Shown here: in pieces, positions 7,641 through 15,110 of the stretch | Layout: each line of letters begins with the position of its first letter | How positions within the stretch are numbered: the first letter of the stretch is position 1 | Assembly: GCF_030149505.1 (NCBI RefSeq) | Contig: NZ_JASBRN010000010.1 | Coordinates: 1-40,230 of the forward strand | DNA: 40,230 bases | From: Nocardioides sp. | Lineage (GTDB): Bacteria; Actinomycetota; Actinomycetes; Propionibacteriales; Nocardioidaceae | Reading direction: 5' to 3' | Made by a program: the position numbers and the translations under genes | Notes under the pieces: model-generated | The model's input: only the letters and a program-made list of their open reading frames with translations | What the model was told of the DNA's origin: nothing | Database searches by the model: none

Positions 7641-8210
7641 GTGAGCGCCTCCCCGGACCTTCCCGACGTCGTCGAGCGCGCCTTCCAGGTCTCGCGCCGG
7701 GCCGGCTACGTGTCCTTCTGCCGCAACGAGACCGGCCGGCTGCTGGCGATGCTCGCCGCGACCCGGGACGGAACGATGGCGGAGTTCGGCACCGGCTGCG
7801 GCGTCGGCACCGCCTGGCTGCGCTCGGGCGTGCGCGGGGAGAAGGCGCGGATCGTCACCGCCGAGCTGGACCCCAAGCTCGCGAAGGCCGCAGGAGAGAT
7901 CTTCGCCGAGGACGATCAGGTCGAGGTGCTGGCCGCCGACTGGTCGACCCTGCTGGACCGCGGGCCCTACTCGCTGCTCTTCCTCGACTCCGGCCAGCCC
8001 GGCCAGGTCTCCGTAGACGCGGTGGCCGACCTGGTCGAGGACGGCGGCATCGTCGTGCTCGACGACTTCACCCCGTGCGAGGTCTGGCCCCCCATCACCT
8101 ACGGGCGGGTCGACACGCTGCGCGAGGAGTGGCTGACCGACCCCCGCTTCACCGCGGTCGAGGTCATGGTCGCCTCCGACGCCTCCACGATCATCGCGAC
8201 GAAGCGCTGA
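7641..8210 (+). CDS. Class I SAM-dependent methyltransferase (O-methyltransferase-like)
   Basis: A 189-residue Rossmann-fold methyltransferase with motif I, MAEFGTGCGVGTAWL, near residue 50. An acidic residue after the second strand (VTAELDPK), the segment YSLLFLDSG, and GGIVVLDDFTP in the place of the O-methyltransferase metal/substrate motif follow. The substrate is unknown. It starts at the GTG at 7641; TGGACT (7629-7634) ends six bases upstream, suggesting a leaderless transcript. Its promoter region contains the palindrome shared with the branched-chain operons. It converges on yczE; the end region carries a small dispersed repeat. Confidence 0.8.
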   Translation: MSASPDLPDVVERAFQVSRRAGYVSFCRNETGRLLAMLAATRDGTMAEFGTGCGVGTAWLRSGVRGEKARIVTAELDPKLAKAAGEIFAEDDQVEVLAADWSTLLDRGPYSLLFLDSGQPGQVSVDAVADLVEDGGIVVLDDFTPCEVWPPITYGRVDTLREEWLTDPRFTAVEVMVASDASTIIATKR

Positions 8211-8230
8211 CCGTCCGGCACCGCCGAGCC

Positions 8231-8310
8231 GGCAGTTCTGAACCCTCCACCCCTCACTTCTGCTCGCGTCAGGGTTCGCAGCTGACGGCTCGAGGGTTCG
8301 AAGCTGACGG
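8231..8310. repeat. Dispersed repeat cluster at the 3' ends of the methyltransferase gene and yczE
   Basis: Three copies of a motif close to GAGGGTTCGGAACTGACGG occur: 8231-8248 (minus orientation, GGCAGTTCTGAACCCTCC), 8269-8288 and 8291-8310 (plus, 22-bp period). The last two lie inside the 3' end of yczE and encode its final residues. Related copies occur at 26991-27088 and 28393-28432. Confidence 0.6.
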
Positions 8311-8952
8311 TTCGGCGGTGAGGGCGACCACGAAGGTGGGCAGCAGGGCCTGGGTGACCGGGCCGATCGCGAGCGCGTAGACCACGGTGCCCAGGCCGGC
8401 GGTGCCGCCCAGCAGCAGCCCGATCACCACGACGGTGACCTCGAGGGCGGTGCGGACGAGCCGGATCGAGAGGCCGGTACGCCGGTGCAGGCCGGTCATC
8501 AGCCCGTCGCGCGGTCCCCGGCCGAGCTGGGCACCGATGTAGGCAGCGGTCGCCACCCCGTTGAGCAGCACCGCGGCGACCATGGCCACCCCGCGCACCG
8601 CGAGGTCGTCCAGCGGACCGACCAGGGAGAGCGTGGCGTCGGCGGCCAGGCCGATGACCAGGGCGTTCGAGACCGTGCCGAGTCCCGGGACCTCGCGCAG
8701 CGGGATCCACAGCAGCAGCACGAGCAGGCTGACCAGGATGATCGCCTGGCCCAGGCTCATCGGCAGGTGCCGGGCGAGCCCCTGGTGGAGGACGTCCCAC
8801 GGCGCCGCGCCGAGGCCCGCGCGCACCAGGAGCGCCAGCGAGGCGCCGTACAGGACCAGGCCGAGGTAGAGCTGGACCAGGCGGCGCGGGAGCCGACCCG
8901 CGCGCAGCTGCGCGATCGGGCCGAGGTCGGACAGGAGCTGCATGCGCTTCAT
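8269..8952 (-). CDS. yczE: YczE/YitT-family membrane protein
   Basis: A 227-residue integral membrane protein with about five hydrophobic helices. It carries the family-typical LYGASLALLVRAGLGAAPWDVLHQGLA near residues 33-60 and the later LGRGPRDGLMTGL. YczE proteins have no established function but are regularly found divergent from a MocR-type regulator of the YczR subgroup, as here. The last 14 or so codons are formed by the dispersed repeat at 8269-8310 and so are probably not functional sequence. The ATG at 8952 gives MKRMQLL; the ATG at 8943 is an alternative. Transport of a small molecule sensed by YczR is plausible but unproven. Confidence 0.85.
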   Translation of the reverse strand: MKRMQLLSDLGPIAQLRAGRLPRRLVQLYLGLVLYGASLALLVRAGLGAAPWDVLHQGLARHLPMSLGQAIILVSLLVLLLWIPLREVPGLGTVSNALVIGLAADATLSLVGPLDDLAVRGVAMVAAVLLNGVATAAYIGAQLGRGPRDGLMTGLHRRTGLSIRLVRTALEVTVVVIGLLLGGTAGLGTVVYALAIGPVTQALLPTFVVALTAEPSASNPRAVSCEP

Positions 8953-8962
8953 GGTGCGTGAG

Positions 8963-8987
8963 ATTGGACTGTTGTGACATAGCCAAT
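8963..8987. promoter_or_regulatory. Candidate operator in the yczE-yczR intergenic region
   Basis: The 53-bp divergent intergenic region contains ATTGG at 8963-8967 and CCAAT at 8983-8987, an inverted repeat with a 15-bp spacer. It also holds the half-similar elements GGACTG and GGTTCAG. The patch is more AT-rich than its surroundings. MocR-type regulators usually autoregulate from such sites. Confidence 0.45.
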
Positions 8988-9005
8988 CGTGGTTCAGTGG
9001 TCTGC

Positions 9006-10451
9006 ATGACCCAGGCCACCCAGTCGCTCTCGGCCGCCCGTGTCGCCGCGCTCGTCGAGGGCTTCGACCGCTCCCCCGCCTACGCCGGGCTGGCCGACTC
9101 CCTCGTGCTGCTCATCGGCGACGGGCGGATCGCCAGCGACGTGCGGCTGCCGAGCGAGCGGGAGCTGACCGACGCGTTGGGCGTCTCGCGCACGACCGTG
9201 ACGCGGGCCTACCAACAGCTGCGCGACTCCGGGTACGCCGTGGCGCGGCAGGGCGCCGGCACCTTCACCCGGGTCCCGGGCGGGCGGGCGCGCACCCGCG
9301 ACCGCGCCCTCACCCCCGACCAGCTGGTGGGCGACCACCCCGACGGGATCGACCTCGGCTGCGCGGCGCCCGCGGCCCCGGCGGGGTTGGCGGCGGCGTA
9401 CGCCGAGGCGGTCGCCGAGCTGCCGGCGTACCTCGGCGGCCACGGCTACTTCCCGACCGGGCTCCCGCACCTGCAGGCCGAGGTGGCCCGTGGCTTCGAG
9501 GCGCGCGGGCTGCCGACCGACCCCGACCAGGTGATCATCACGCCCGGAGCGCTGTCGGGCGCGGCGATCGTCGCGCAGGCACTCGCCCGGCGCGGGGACC
9601 GGGTGCTGGTGGAGTCACCGGTCTACCCCAACGCGACCCTCGCCCTGCGCAACGCGGGCGGCCGACTGGTCGGTGCCCCCGTCGACCCCGAGGGCTGGGA
9701 CCTCGCCGCCATCGGCGCACAGCTGCGCCAGGTCCGCCCGGCGCTGGCCTACCTCGTGCCGGACTTCCAGAACCCCACCGGCCACCTCATGACCGACGCC
9801 CAGCGCGACGAGTACGCCGGGCACCTGCGCGCCGCGGGCACGGTCGCGGTCGTGGACGAGTCGCTGCAGGCCTTGGCGCTGGACGGCCAGGAGATGCCGC
9901 GGCCCTTCGCGGCGCACTCCCCCGACGCGATCACCATCGGCAGCGCGAGCAAGGCGCTGTGGGGAGGGCTGCGGCTGGGATGGGTGCGCGCGCCCCGCGG
10001 GCTGGCCGAGGAGCTGACCCGTGCCCGGCTCAGCCTCGACCTGGGATCGCCCGTGCTGGAGCAGCTGGTGCTGGCACGGCTGCTCGCGGGCGGGCCGGTG
10101 CTGCCCGACCAGCTGGTGCGGCTGCGCGAGCAGCGCGCGGCCCTGCTCGAGGCGCTCACCGAGCAGCTGCCCGAGTGGCGCTGGGTGCGGCCCGGGGGCG
10201 GTCTCGCGGTGTGGTGCACGCTGCCGCGCGGCAGCGCCCTGGCGATCGCCGACGCCGCCGAGCGGGTCGGTGTCGGGCTGACGCCCGGACCGCTCTTCGC
10301 GGCCGAGGGCGGGCTGGACCGGTTCGTGCGCATCCCCTGGACCCGCCCCGCCGAGGAGCTGCGCACCGCCGTGGCCCGGCTGGCCGAGGTCTGGCAGGCG
10401 CTGCCCGACACGCCGGTCCGGCAGCGGCCGGGTCGGGTGCTCGTCGCCTGA
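9006..10451 (+). CDS. yczR: MocR-family regulator of the YczR subgroup (GntR wHTH + aminotransferase fold)
   Basis: A 481-residue fusion of an N-terminal GntR winged helix, LPSERELTDALGVSRTTVTR at about 45-65, with a fold-type I aminotransferase-like domain (about 110-470). PLP-site landmarks are present: PDFQNPTGHLM, VVDESLQAL, and SASKALWGGLRLGW with the Schiff-base lysine at about 316. MocR proteins sense PLP or amino-acid adducts and act as transcription factors rather than enzymes. The divergent yczE neighbour identifies the YczR subgroup. The ATG at 9006 is chosen because it follows the operator-bearing gap and starts the conserved domain correctly. Its ligand is unknown. A PPOX-like gene follows 10-50 bases later. 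Confidence 0.92.
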   Translation: MTQATQSLSAARVAALVEGFDRSPAYAGLADSLVLLIGDGRIASDVRLPSERELTDALGVSRTTVTRAYQQLRDSGYAVARQGAGTFTRVPGGRARTRDRALTPDQLVGDHPDGIDLGCAAPAAPAGLAAAYAEAVAELPAYLGGHGYFPTGLPHLQAEVARGFEARGLPTDPDQVIITPGALSGAAIVAQALARRGDRVLVESPVYPNATLALRNAGGRLVGAPVDPEGWDLAAIGAQLRQVRPALAYLVPDFQNPTGHLMTDAQRDEYAGHLRAAGTVAVVDESLQALALDGQEMPRPFAAHSPDAITIGSASKALWGGLRLGWVRAPRGLAEELTRARLSLDLGSPVLEQLVLARLLAGGPVLPDQLVRLREQRAALLEALTEQLPEWRWVRPGGGLAVWCTLPRGSALAIADAAERVGVGLTPGPLFAAEGGLDRFVRIPWTRPAEELRTAVARLAEVWQALPDTPVRQRPGRVLVA

Positions 10452-10503
10452 GGAGGAGGCCGTGGGGCTCCGGCCCGCGACGCAGCGGTGGGACAGTGGC
10501 CCG

Positions 10504-10923
10504 GTGACGACGCGCGAGGACCTGGTGGCCGGGAGGTACATGGCCTTGACGACGTACCGACGCACCGGCGAGGCGGTCACCAGCCCGGTGTGGGTGGTGC
10601 CCGTCAGCGACGGCAGGGTGGGCTTCTGGACCTCGGCGCGCAGTGGCAAGACCAAGCGGCTCGACCACACCGAGCGGGTGCGCGTGCAGCCCTCGTATGC
10701 GCGGGGCCGGGTCGTGGCCGGCTCGCACCCGCTGGACGGGACGGCCGAGATGGTGCGCTCGGGCGGGTTCTTCGACGAGGTGCACGCCAAGGTCCGGGAG
10801 AAGTACGGCGTCATGACCACCGTCACCCGGTTGCTGGCCAGGGTGGGGCCCCAGGGCCGGAAGGGCCTGTCCTACGCCGACACCGTGGTGCTCGTGCGGC
10901 TCGACGGCCAGCCCGGGCCCTAG
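10504..10923 (+). CDS. PPOX-class flavin/F420-binding split-barrel protein
   Basis: A 139-residue protein of the pyridoxamine 5'-phosphate oxidase-like split-barrel superfamily. The family start, EDLVAGRYMALTTYRRTGE, is followed by SPVWVVPVSDGRVGFWTS and a Lys/Arg segment typical of actinobacterial members that bind FMN, F420 or heme. The reaction is not predictable. I chose the GTG at 10504 because GACAGT (10492-10497) ends six bases before it and the domain begins there. A GTG at 10462 with AGGAGG five bases upstream would add 14 residues and suit co-transcription with yczR. The gene ends 21 bases from the convergent sigma factor gene. Confidence 0.75.
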   Translation: MTTREDLVAGRYMALTTYRRTGEAVTSPVWVVPVSDGRVGFWTSARSGKTKRLDHTERVRVQPSYARGRVVAGSHPLDGTAEMVRSGGFFDEVHAKVREKYGVMTTVTRLLARVGPQGRKGLSYADTVVLVRLDGQPGP

Positions 10924-10944
10924 CCGAGTGCCCTTCGCTGGGGA

Positions 10945-11916
10945 CTACCCCTCGACCGCCCCCCGGGGGTCGAGCACGTCGCGGGCGTCCAGCGCTCGGC
11001 GCAGGTCGTCCAGCAGCTTGCGCAGCAGCCGCGAGACCTGGGTCTGGGTCACGCCCAGGACCTCGCCGATCTCGGACTGGCTGAGCTCCTCGACGAAGCG
11101 CAGGTGCAGCAGCTGCTGCTCGCGGGGGCCGAGGGCTGCGATGAGGGGGCGGAGCACGAGGTGGTCGTCGACCCGCTCGAGCCGGTCGCCCTCGCCCAGC
11201 AGGTCGCTGATCCTGGCGGTGCCCGTCGGACCGACGGGAGCGTCGAGCGAGGTCGCGTGCATGGCCGCCGAGGCCTGCAGCGCCTCCTCGCAGGTGCGCT
11301 CGTCGACGCCGAGCCGCTCGGCGAGCTCCGCAGTGGTCGCGGGCCGGCCGAGCTCCTGCTCGACCTCCTCGCGCAGGGCCCGCACCTGGGCGCTCAGCTC
11401 CTGCAGCCGCCGCGGGGGCCGCACCACCCAGGAGTGGTCACGGAAGTAGCGCTGCACCTCGCCGCGGATGGTCGGCACCGCGAAGCTCAGCAGGTCCTCG
11501 GCCTGGGCCGGGTCGAAACGGTGGACGGCCTTGCAGAGCCCTTCGTACGCCGCCTGCTGGAGGTCCTCGGAGGACAGCCCGCGGCGGCGGTAGCGCGCGG
11601 CAACGGCCTCGGCGACCGGCATGTTGGCGTCGACCACGCGAGCGAGCACCGGCCGCCGCACCTCCTCGGGGAGTCCGTGGGCGAAGACGAGCAGCGCGCT
11701 GGTGGCGCGCCGGCGGGGATCGTGCTCGACGGGCGCGGTCGTGCGCTCGGCGGTGCCGTCGACCGCGTACAGCCGGGTCGTGGTGCCCTCGCCTGGGGTC
11801 GGGGGTGCCGGGGTCACCCGGGGCGGGGCGACGGTGGAGCCCGACCGGCGCCCCAGTGACGGGCGGGACGCGGGAGCGGGCGTGGCGGGACGGAGCGGGA
11901 GCGGGGCGATGCTCAT
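10945..11916 (-). CDS. SigF/SigB-type (group 3) sigma-70 factor
   Basis: A 323-residue RNA polymerase sigma factor of the SigB/SigF/WhiG type. Region 2 is seen as SSEDLQQAAYEGLCKAVHRF with the -10 recognition helix segment EVQRYFRDHSWVVRPPRR. Region 3 spans about residues 200-250. Region 4 (about 265-310) has ALGPREQQLLHLRFVEELSQ and a helix-turn-helix with GVTQTQVSRLLRK. About 80 residues of Pro/Ala/Arg-rich sequence precede the sigma domains. No anti-sigma factor or anti-anti-sigma gene is adjacent, which is unusual for this group. The ATG at 11916 has GGAGGA 10 bases upstream. Confidence 0.9.
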   Translation of the reverse strand: MSIAPLPLRPATPAPASRPSLGRRSGSTVAPPRVTPAPPTPGEGTTTRLYAVDGTAERTTAPVEHDPRRRATSALLVFAHGLPEEVRRPVLARVVDANMPVAEAVAARYRRRGLSSEDLQQAAYEGLCKAVHRFDPAQAEDLLSFAVPTIRGEVQRYFRDHSWVVRPPRRLQELSAQVRALREEVEQELGRPATTAELAERLGVDERTCEEALQASAAMHATSLDAPVGPTGTARISDLLGEGDRLERVDDHLVLRPLIAALGPREQQLLHLRFVEELSQSEIGEVLGVTQTQVSRLLRKLLDDLRRALDARDVLDPRGAVEG

Positions 11917-12150
11917 GGTGGGAGGGTCCTCCGGGCTGGACACTGACCGGGGAGCCGACGCTGCTGCAGCTCCCGCGTTGAGGGCGTCCTTCCCCCGTCG
12001 TCGCGGAAGTATGCACAAAGATTCGACAGATCTCCCTTCGGGCGTAGGCCCCTGGGAGCGGCACGATGAGTCCTGCTCGCGGCGCCGGTCCACCTCCGCG
12101 GTGGCCCCGCACGGGCACCCGCCCCCGCACCGCGAGCCCGAGGAGACCCG

Positions 12151-12816
12151 ATGAAGCTGCTGCTGACCTCCGGCGGCGTGACCAACGACAGCATCCGCAC
12201 CGCGCTCGTCGACCTGCTCGGCAAGCCGGTCGAGGAGGCGGGCGCGCTGTGCATCCCGACCGCGATGTACGCCCACCCCTGGGTCGGCATGGGCGAGAAG
12301 CCCTGGCAGTTCGTCGCAGGCCGCGCGCAGAACCCCATGGTCGACCTCGGCTGGGCCTCCATGGGCCTGCTCGAGCTCACCGCGCTCCCGAGCATCGACC
12401 GCGACCTGTGGGAGCCGCGGGTGCGCGAGGTCGACGCGCTGGTCGTCGCCGGAGGTGACGTGCTCTACCTGGCGCACTGGCTGCGGGAGTCCGGGCTGCT
12501 GGAGGTGCTGCCAGGGCTCGAGGAGACCACATGGCTCGGCCTCAGCGCCGGCAGCATGGTGATGACCCCCGAGGTCGGGGAGGACTTCATCCAGTGGCGA
12601 CCGCCGTCCGGCGACACGAGCACGCTCGGCTGGGCGGACTTCTCGATCTGCCCGCACCTGGCCGCCGACGGCGGGCCCGGCAACAGCCTCGACGAGGCCC
12701 GGTCGTGGGCCGCGGGCATCAGCGGCCCGGCGTACGCGATGGACGACGAGACGGCGGTCCGGGTCGTCGACGGCGAGGTCGCGTGGGTCTCGGAAGGGAC
12801 CTGGCTGCAGCTCTAG
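12151..12816 (+). CDS. Peptidase S51 family protein (dipeptidase E-like)
   Basis: A 221-residue class I glutamine-amidotransferase-fold serine peptidase. It carries VVAGGDVLYLAHWL, the GG[DN] oxyanion segment, and GLSAGSM with the likely nucleophile Ser132. A following segment, GWADFSICPHLAADGGPGN, holds the candidate histidine. Family members cleave Asp-X dipeptides or cyanophycin products, or act on other peptides; the substrate here is unknown. GAGGAG lies about six bases before the ATG. The stop codon overlaps that of the convergent arr gene: the palindrome CTAG (12813-12816) supplies TAG to both strands. The 234-bp gap to the sigma gene has a relatively AT-rich patch at about 12010-12046 that may hold promoters. 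Confidence 0.82.
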   Translation: MKLLLTSGGVTNDSIRTALVDLLGKPVEEAGALCIPTAMYAHPWVGMGEKPWQFVAGRAQNPMVDLGWASMGLLELTALPSIDRDLWEPRVREVDALVVAGGDVLYLAHWLRESGLLEVLPGLEETTWLGLSAGSMVMTPEVGEDFIQWRPPSGDTSTLGWADFSICPHLAADGGPGNSLDEARSWAAGISGPAYAMDDETAVRVVDGEVAWVSEGTWLQL

Positions 12817-13274
12817 TCGAGGATGACGTCGGCGCCCTGCTCGCGCAGGCGCTGCAGGCTCTCCAGCATCTGCGCCACGGCCTCGGGCGGGTGCGGCGCC
12901 CAGTCCTCGACCTCGCGCACGACCCGGAGCGCGCCCTCGGTGCGAAAGGACTGCGTGGGGTTGCCGGGGAACCTCTTGTCGGTGACGTTGGGGTCGTCCT
13001 CGAAGGGGCCGAGCGGTTCCACCTCGTAGACGTGGCCGGGGCCGTCCTCACCGCTCAGGGCGCAGGAGAGCTGGGCTCCCCAGGCGGCGGTCGTCACCAG
13101 GGTCGTGAAGTAGACGTGGCGCAGCACCCTCCCCTGCTGGTACGCCGAGGTGTAGCCGGTCCGCAGCTCCTCACCCGGTGCCAGCACCGCCCGGGTCCCG
13201 TGCAGGAACGGCCCCCGCACGTGGCCGTGGTCGTCGTAGGTCACCGCGCGACGCGGCTCGGCAGACAGCTCCAC
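12813..13274 (-). CDS. arr: NAD+-dependent rifampin ADP-ribosyltransferase
   Basis: A 153-residue Arr-type enzyme that inactivates rifamycins by ADP-ribosylation. It shows the signature order of the family: FLHGTRAVLAPGEEL, GRVLRHVYFTTLVTTAAWGA, HVYEVEPLGPFEDDPNVTDK, RFPGNPTQSFR and a C-terminal DWAPHPPE block. The length is close to the 140-150 residues typical of Arr. The GTG start at 13274 has GAGGA seven bases upstream. Chromosomal arr genes are common in environmental actinobacteria, so this is probably intrinsic resistance rather than recent transfer; no mobile element is nearby. It is divergent from an ABC-F gene. Confidence 0.93.
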   Translation of the reverse strand: MELSAEPRRAVTYDDHGHVRGPFLHGTRAVLAPGEELRTGYTSAYQQGRVLRHVYFTTLVTTAAWGAQLSCALSGEDGPGHVYEVEPLGPFEDDPNVTDKRFPGNPTQSFRTEGALRVVREVEDWAPHPPEAVAQMLESLQRLREQGADVILD

Positions 13275-13322
13275 CCGGCCATCCTCGCCGAAAATCCCTC
13301 GCCGACGCACCCGCCCGCCACC

Positions 13323-13445
13323 TAGCCTCGTTCCGTCCCACCCCCTCCTGGCAGGAGGCGCCGTTGCTCGTGTGAGCACGCCGCCCCCGACCCCGGACGC
13401 CACGCGCTCCGGGGCCGACCCGACGTCTCGCACCCCAGGAGCGAC
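13323..13445 (+). promoter_or_regulatory. Promoter and structured leader of the ABC-F gene
   Basis: The -10-like TAGCCT (13323-13328) implies a start near 13335 and a 5' UTR of about 110 bases, unlike the leaderless neighbours. The UTR holds three hairpins: CCTCCT-GGC-AGGAGG (13344-13358), GCTC-GTGT-GAGC (13366-13377) and CCCCGGA/TCCGGGG (13391-13414). The AGGAGG arm lies five bases before TTG-CTC-GTG-TGA, a three-codon reading frame. An overlapping GTG frame at 13372 starts with a Ser-Thr-Pro-Pro-Pro run. This resembles the leaders of antibiotic-inducible ABC-F genes. Confidence 0.45.
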
Positions 13446-15080
13446 ATGCCCGCCACCACCCCTGCCTCGCCCCGCCCGCACGGCACTCCCCTGGCCACCC
13501 ACGGCCTCGACCTCGTGCGACCCGACGGCACCACGACCCTGCGCGGCCTCGACCTGCTCGTCCCCGCGGGCCGCTCCGGCCTGGTCGGCGCCAACGGGTC
13601 GGGGAAGTCGACCCTGCTGCACCTGCTCGCCGGCCGGCTCGCACCGAGCGCGGGCCACGTGACCGGCCCGGACCCGAGCAGCATCGGCCTCCTGCCGCAG
13701 GACCTCGCGCTGCGGGTCGAGCAGCCGGTCGAGGACTTCCTCGGCCTCGGTGCGACCCGGCGCGCGCTGCGCCGGATCGAGGCCGGTTCGGTGGACCCGG
13801 CCGACTTCGACGCCGTCGGGGCGGACTGGGACGTGGACGAGCGCGCCCGTGCCCAGCTCGAGCGGCTCGGCCTGCCCGGAGGGCTGCTCGACCGCCGCGT
13901 CGGCGAGGTCTCCGGCGGGGAGGCGGTGCGGCTGGCGCTCGCCGGACTGCTCCTGGCCCGGCCCGACGTGCTGCTGCTGGACGAGCCGTCCAACAACCTG
14001 GACCGCGCCGCCCGCGCGGTGCTGCACGAGGTCGTCGGCTCCTGGTCGGGCACGCTGCTGGTCGTCAGTCACGACCGGGAGCTGCTCGAGCGGGTCGACC
14101 GGGTCGGCGAGCTCCGCACGCCGCGGCAGGGGCCCACGACGGTCGGCTGGTACGGCGGCGGCTGGTCGTCGTACGCCGCGCAGGTGGACGCCGAGCGCGA
14201 GGCGGCCGAGCACGCCGTGGCCGTCGCGCGCGCCGACGTACGACGTCAGCAGCGTGACCGGCGCACCACCGAGCAGCTGCTGGCGGCCCGCTCGCGGATG
14301 GCCCGCCGCGACGCGCCCGACACGACGAAGGCGGCCCGGGACTTCCTGCGCAACCGCGCCGAGAAGGGCGCCGGCAGCCTGCGCACCACCCAGGACCAGC
14401 GGCTCGAGCAGGCCCGCGAGCGACTGGGCACCGCCGAGCTCGCCGTGCGCGACGACTCCGCGATCCGGGTGGACCTGCCCGGCACGGCGGTGCCGCGCGG
14501 GCGCCGGGTGCTCACCACCGACGGGCTGGTGCTGCGCACCGGTCGACCGGTGGACCTGGAGCTGGCCGGGCCGGAGCGGGTCGCCGTCGTGGGCCGCAAC
14601 GGCGCCGGCAAGTCCACGCTGCTGCACACCCTCGCGGGGCGGCTGGCTCCGCTGGCCGGCCGCGTCGCGGTGCACGTGCCGACCGCGCTGCTCCCCCAAC
14701 GCCTCGACGTGCTCGAGGAGTCGCTGACCGTCGCCGGGAACGTCCACGCCGCCCACCCGGGAGCGACGGCCACCGAGGTCCGCGCGCTGCTCGCGCGCTT
14801 CCTCTTCCGCGGCGGCGCCGGCGACAAGCAGGTGTCGGCGCTCTCCGGCGGCGAGCGGTTCCGTGCCAGCCTCGCGACGCTGCTGCTGGCCGACCCCGCG
14901 CCGCAGCTGCTGCTCCTCGACGAGCCCACCAACAACCTCGACCTGGCGTCGTACGACGCCCTGGTGACCGCGCTGGCGTCCTACCGCGGCGCGCTCGTGG
15001 TGGTCAGCCACGACCCCGGGTTCCTCGAGGAGGTGGGGGTCGACCGGGTGCTGGACCTGGACGGACCCGCGGCCTGCTGA
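13446..15080 (+). CDS. ABC-F family ATPase
   Basis: A 544-residue soluble protein with two fused ABC ATPase domains and no membrane segments. The first Walker [10 protein letters not shown], is at 48-56, with signature [14 protein letters not shown] and Walker [13 protein letters not shown] charged linker rich in Arg/Glu spans about 240-340. The second Walker [10 protein letters not shown], is near 383, with signature [14 protein letters not shown] and [15 protein letters not shown] proteins bind the ribosomal E site and either protect against antibiotics or relieve stalling. Its position opposite arr and its structured leader favour a resistance-type role, but drug specificity cannot be inferred. 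AGGAG precedes the ATG by four bases. Confidence 0.9.
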   Translation: MPATTPASPRPHGTPLATHGLDLVRPDGTTTLRGLDLLVPAGRSGLVGANGSGKSTLLHLLAGRLAPSAGHVTGPDPSSIGLLPQDLALRVEQPVEDFLGLGATRRALRRIEAGSVDPADFDAVGADWDVDERARAQLERLGLPGGLLDRRVGEVSGGEAVRLALAGLLLARPDVLLLDEPSNNLDRAARAVLHEVVGSWSGTLLVVSHDRELLERVDRVGELRTPRQGPTTVGWYGGGWSSYAAQVDAEREAAEHAVAVARADVRRQQRDRRTTEQLLAARSRMARRDAPDTTKAARDFLRNRAEKGAGSLRTTQDQRLEQARERLGTAELAVRDDSAIRVDLPGTAVPRGRRVLTTDGLVLRTGRPVDLELAGPERVAVVGRNGAGKSTLLHTLAGRLAPLAGRVAVHVPTALLPQRLDVLEESLTVAGNVHAAHPGATATEVRALLARFLFRGGAGDKQVSALSGGERFRASLATLLLADPAPQLLLLDEPTNNLDLASYDALVTALASYRGALVVVSHDPGFLEEVGVDRVLDLDGPAAC

Positions 15081-15110
15081 GCCGGGGGCGGGGGCTGCGT
15101 CAGCAGGCCG
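15070..15110. terminator. Bidirectional hairpin spanning two convergent stop codons
   Basis: CGGCCTGCTGA (15070-15080) and TCAGCAGGCCG (15100-15110) form a perfect 11-bp stem with a 19-base G-rich loop. The arms contain the stop codons of the ABC-F gene and the convergent FrnE-like gene, so both proteins end in Ala-Cys. It is probably a shared terminator without a T-run. Confidence 0.6.

Noticed and set aside
13275..13445. Rifamycin-associated element between arr and the ABC-F gene
   Set aside because: No sequence resembling the known GGGGCTTGC-N-GCAAG palindrome is visible in the intergenic region.
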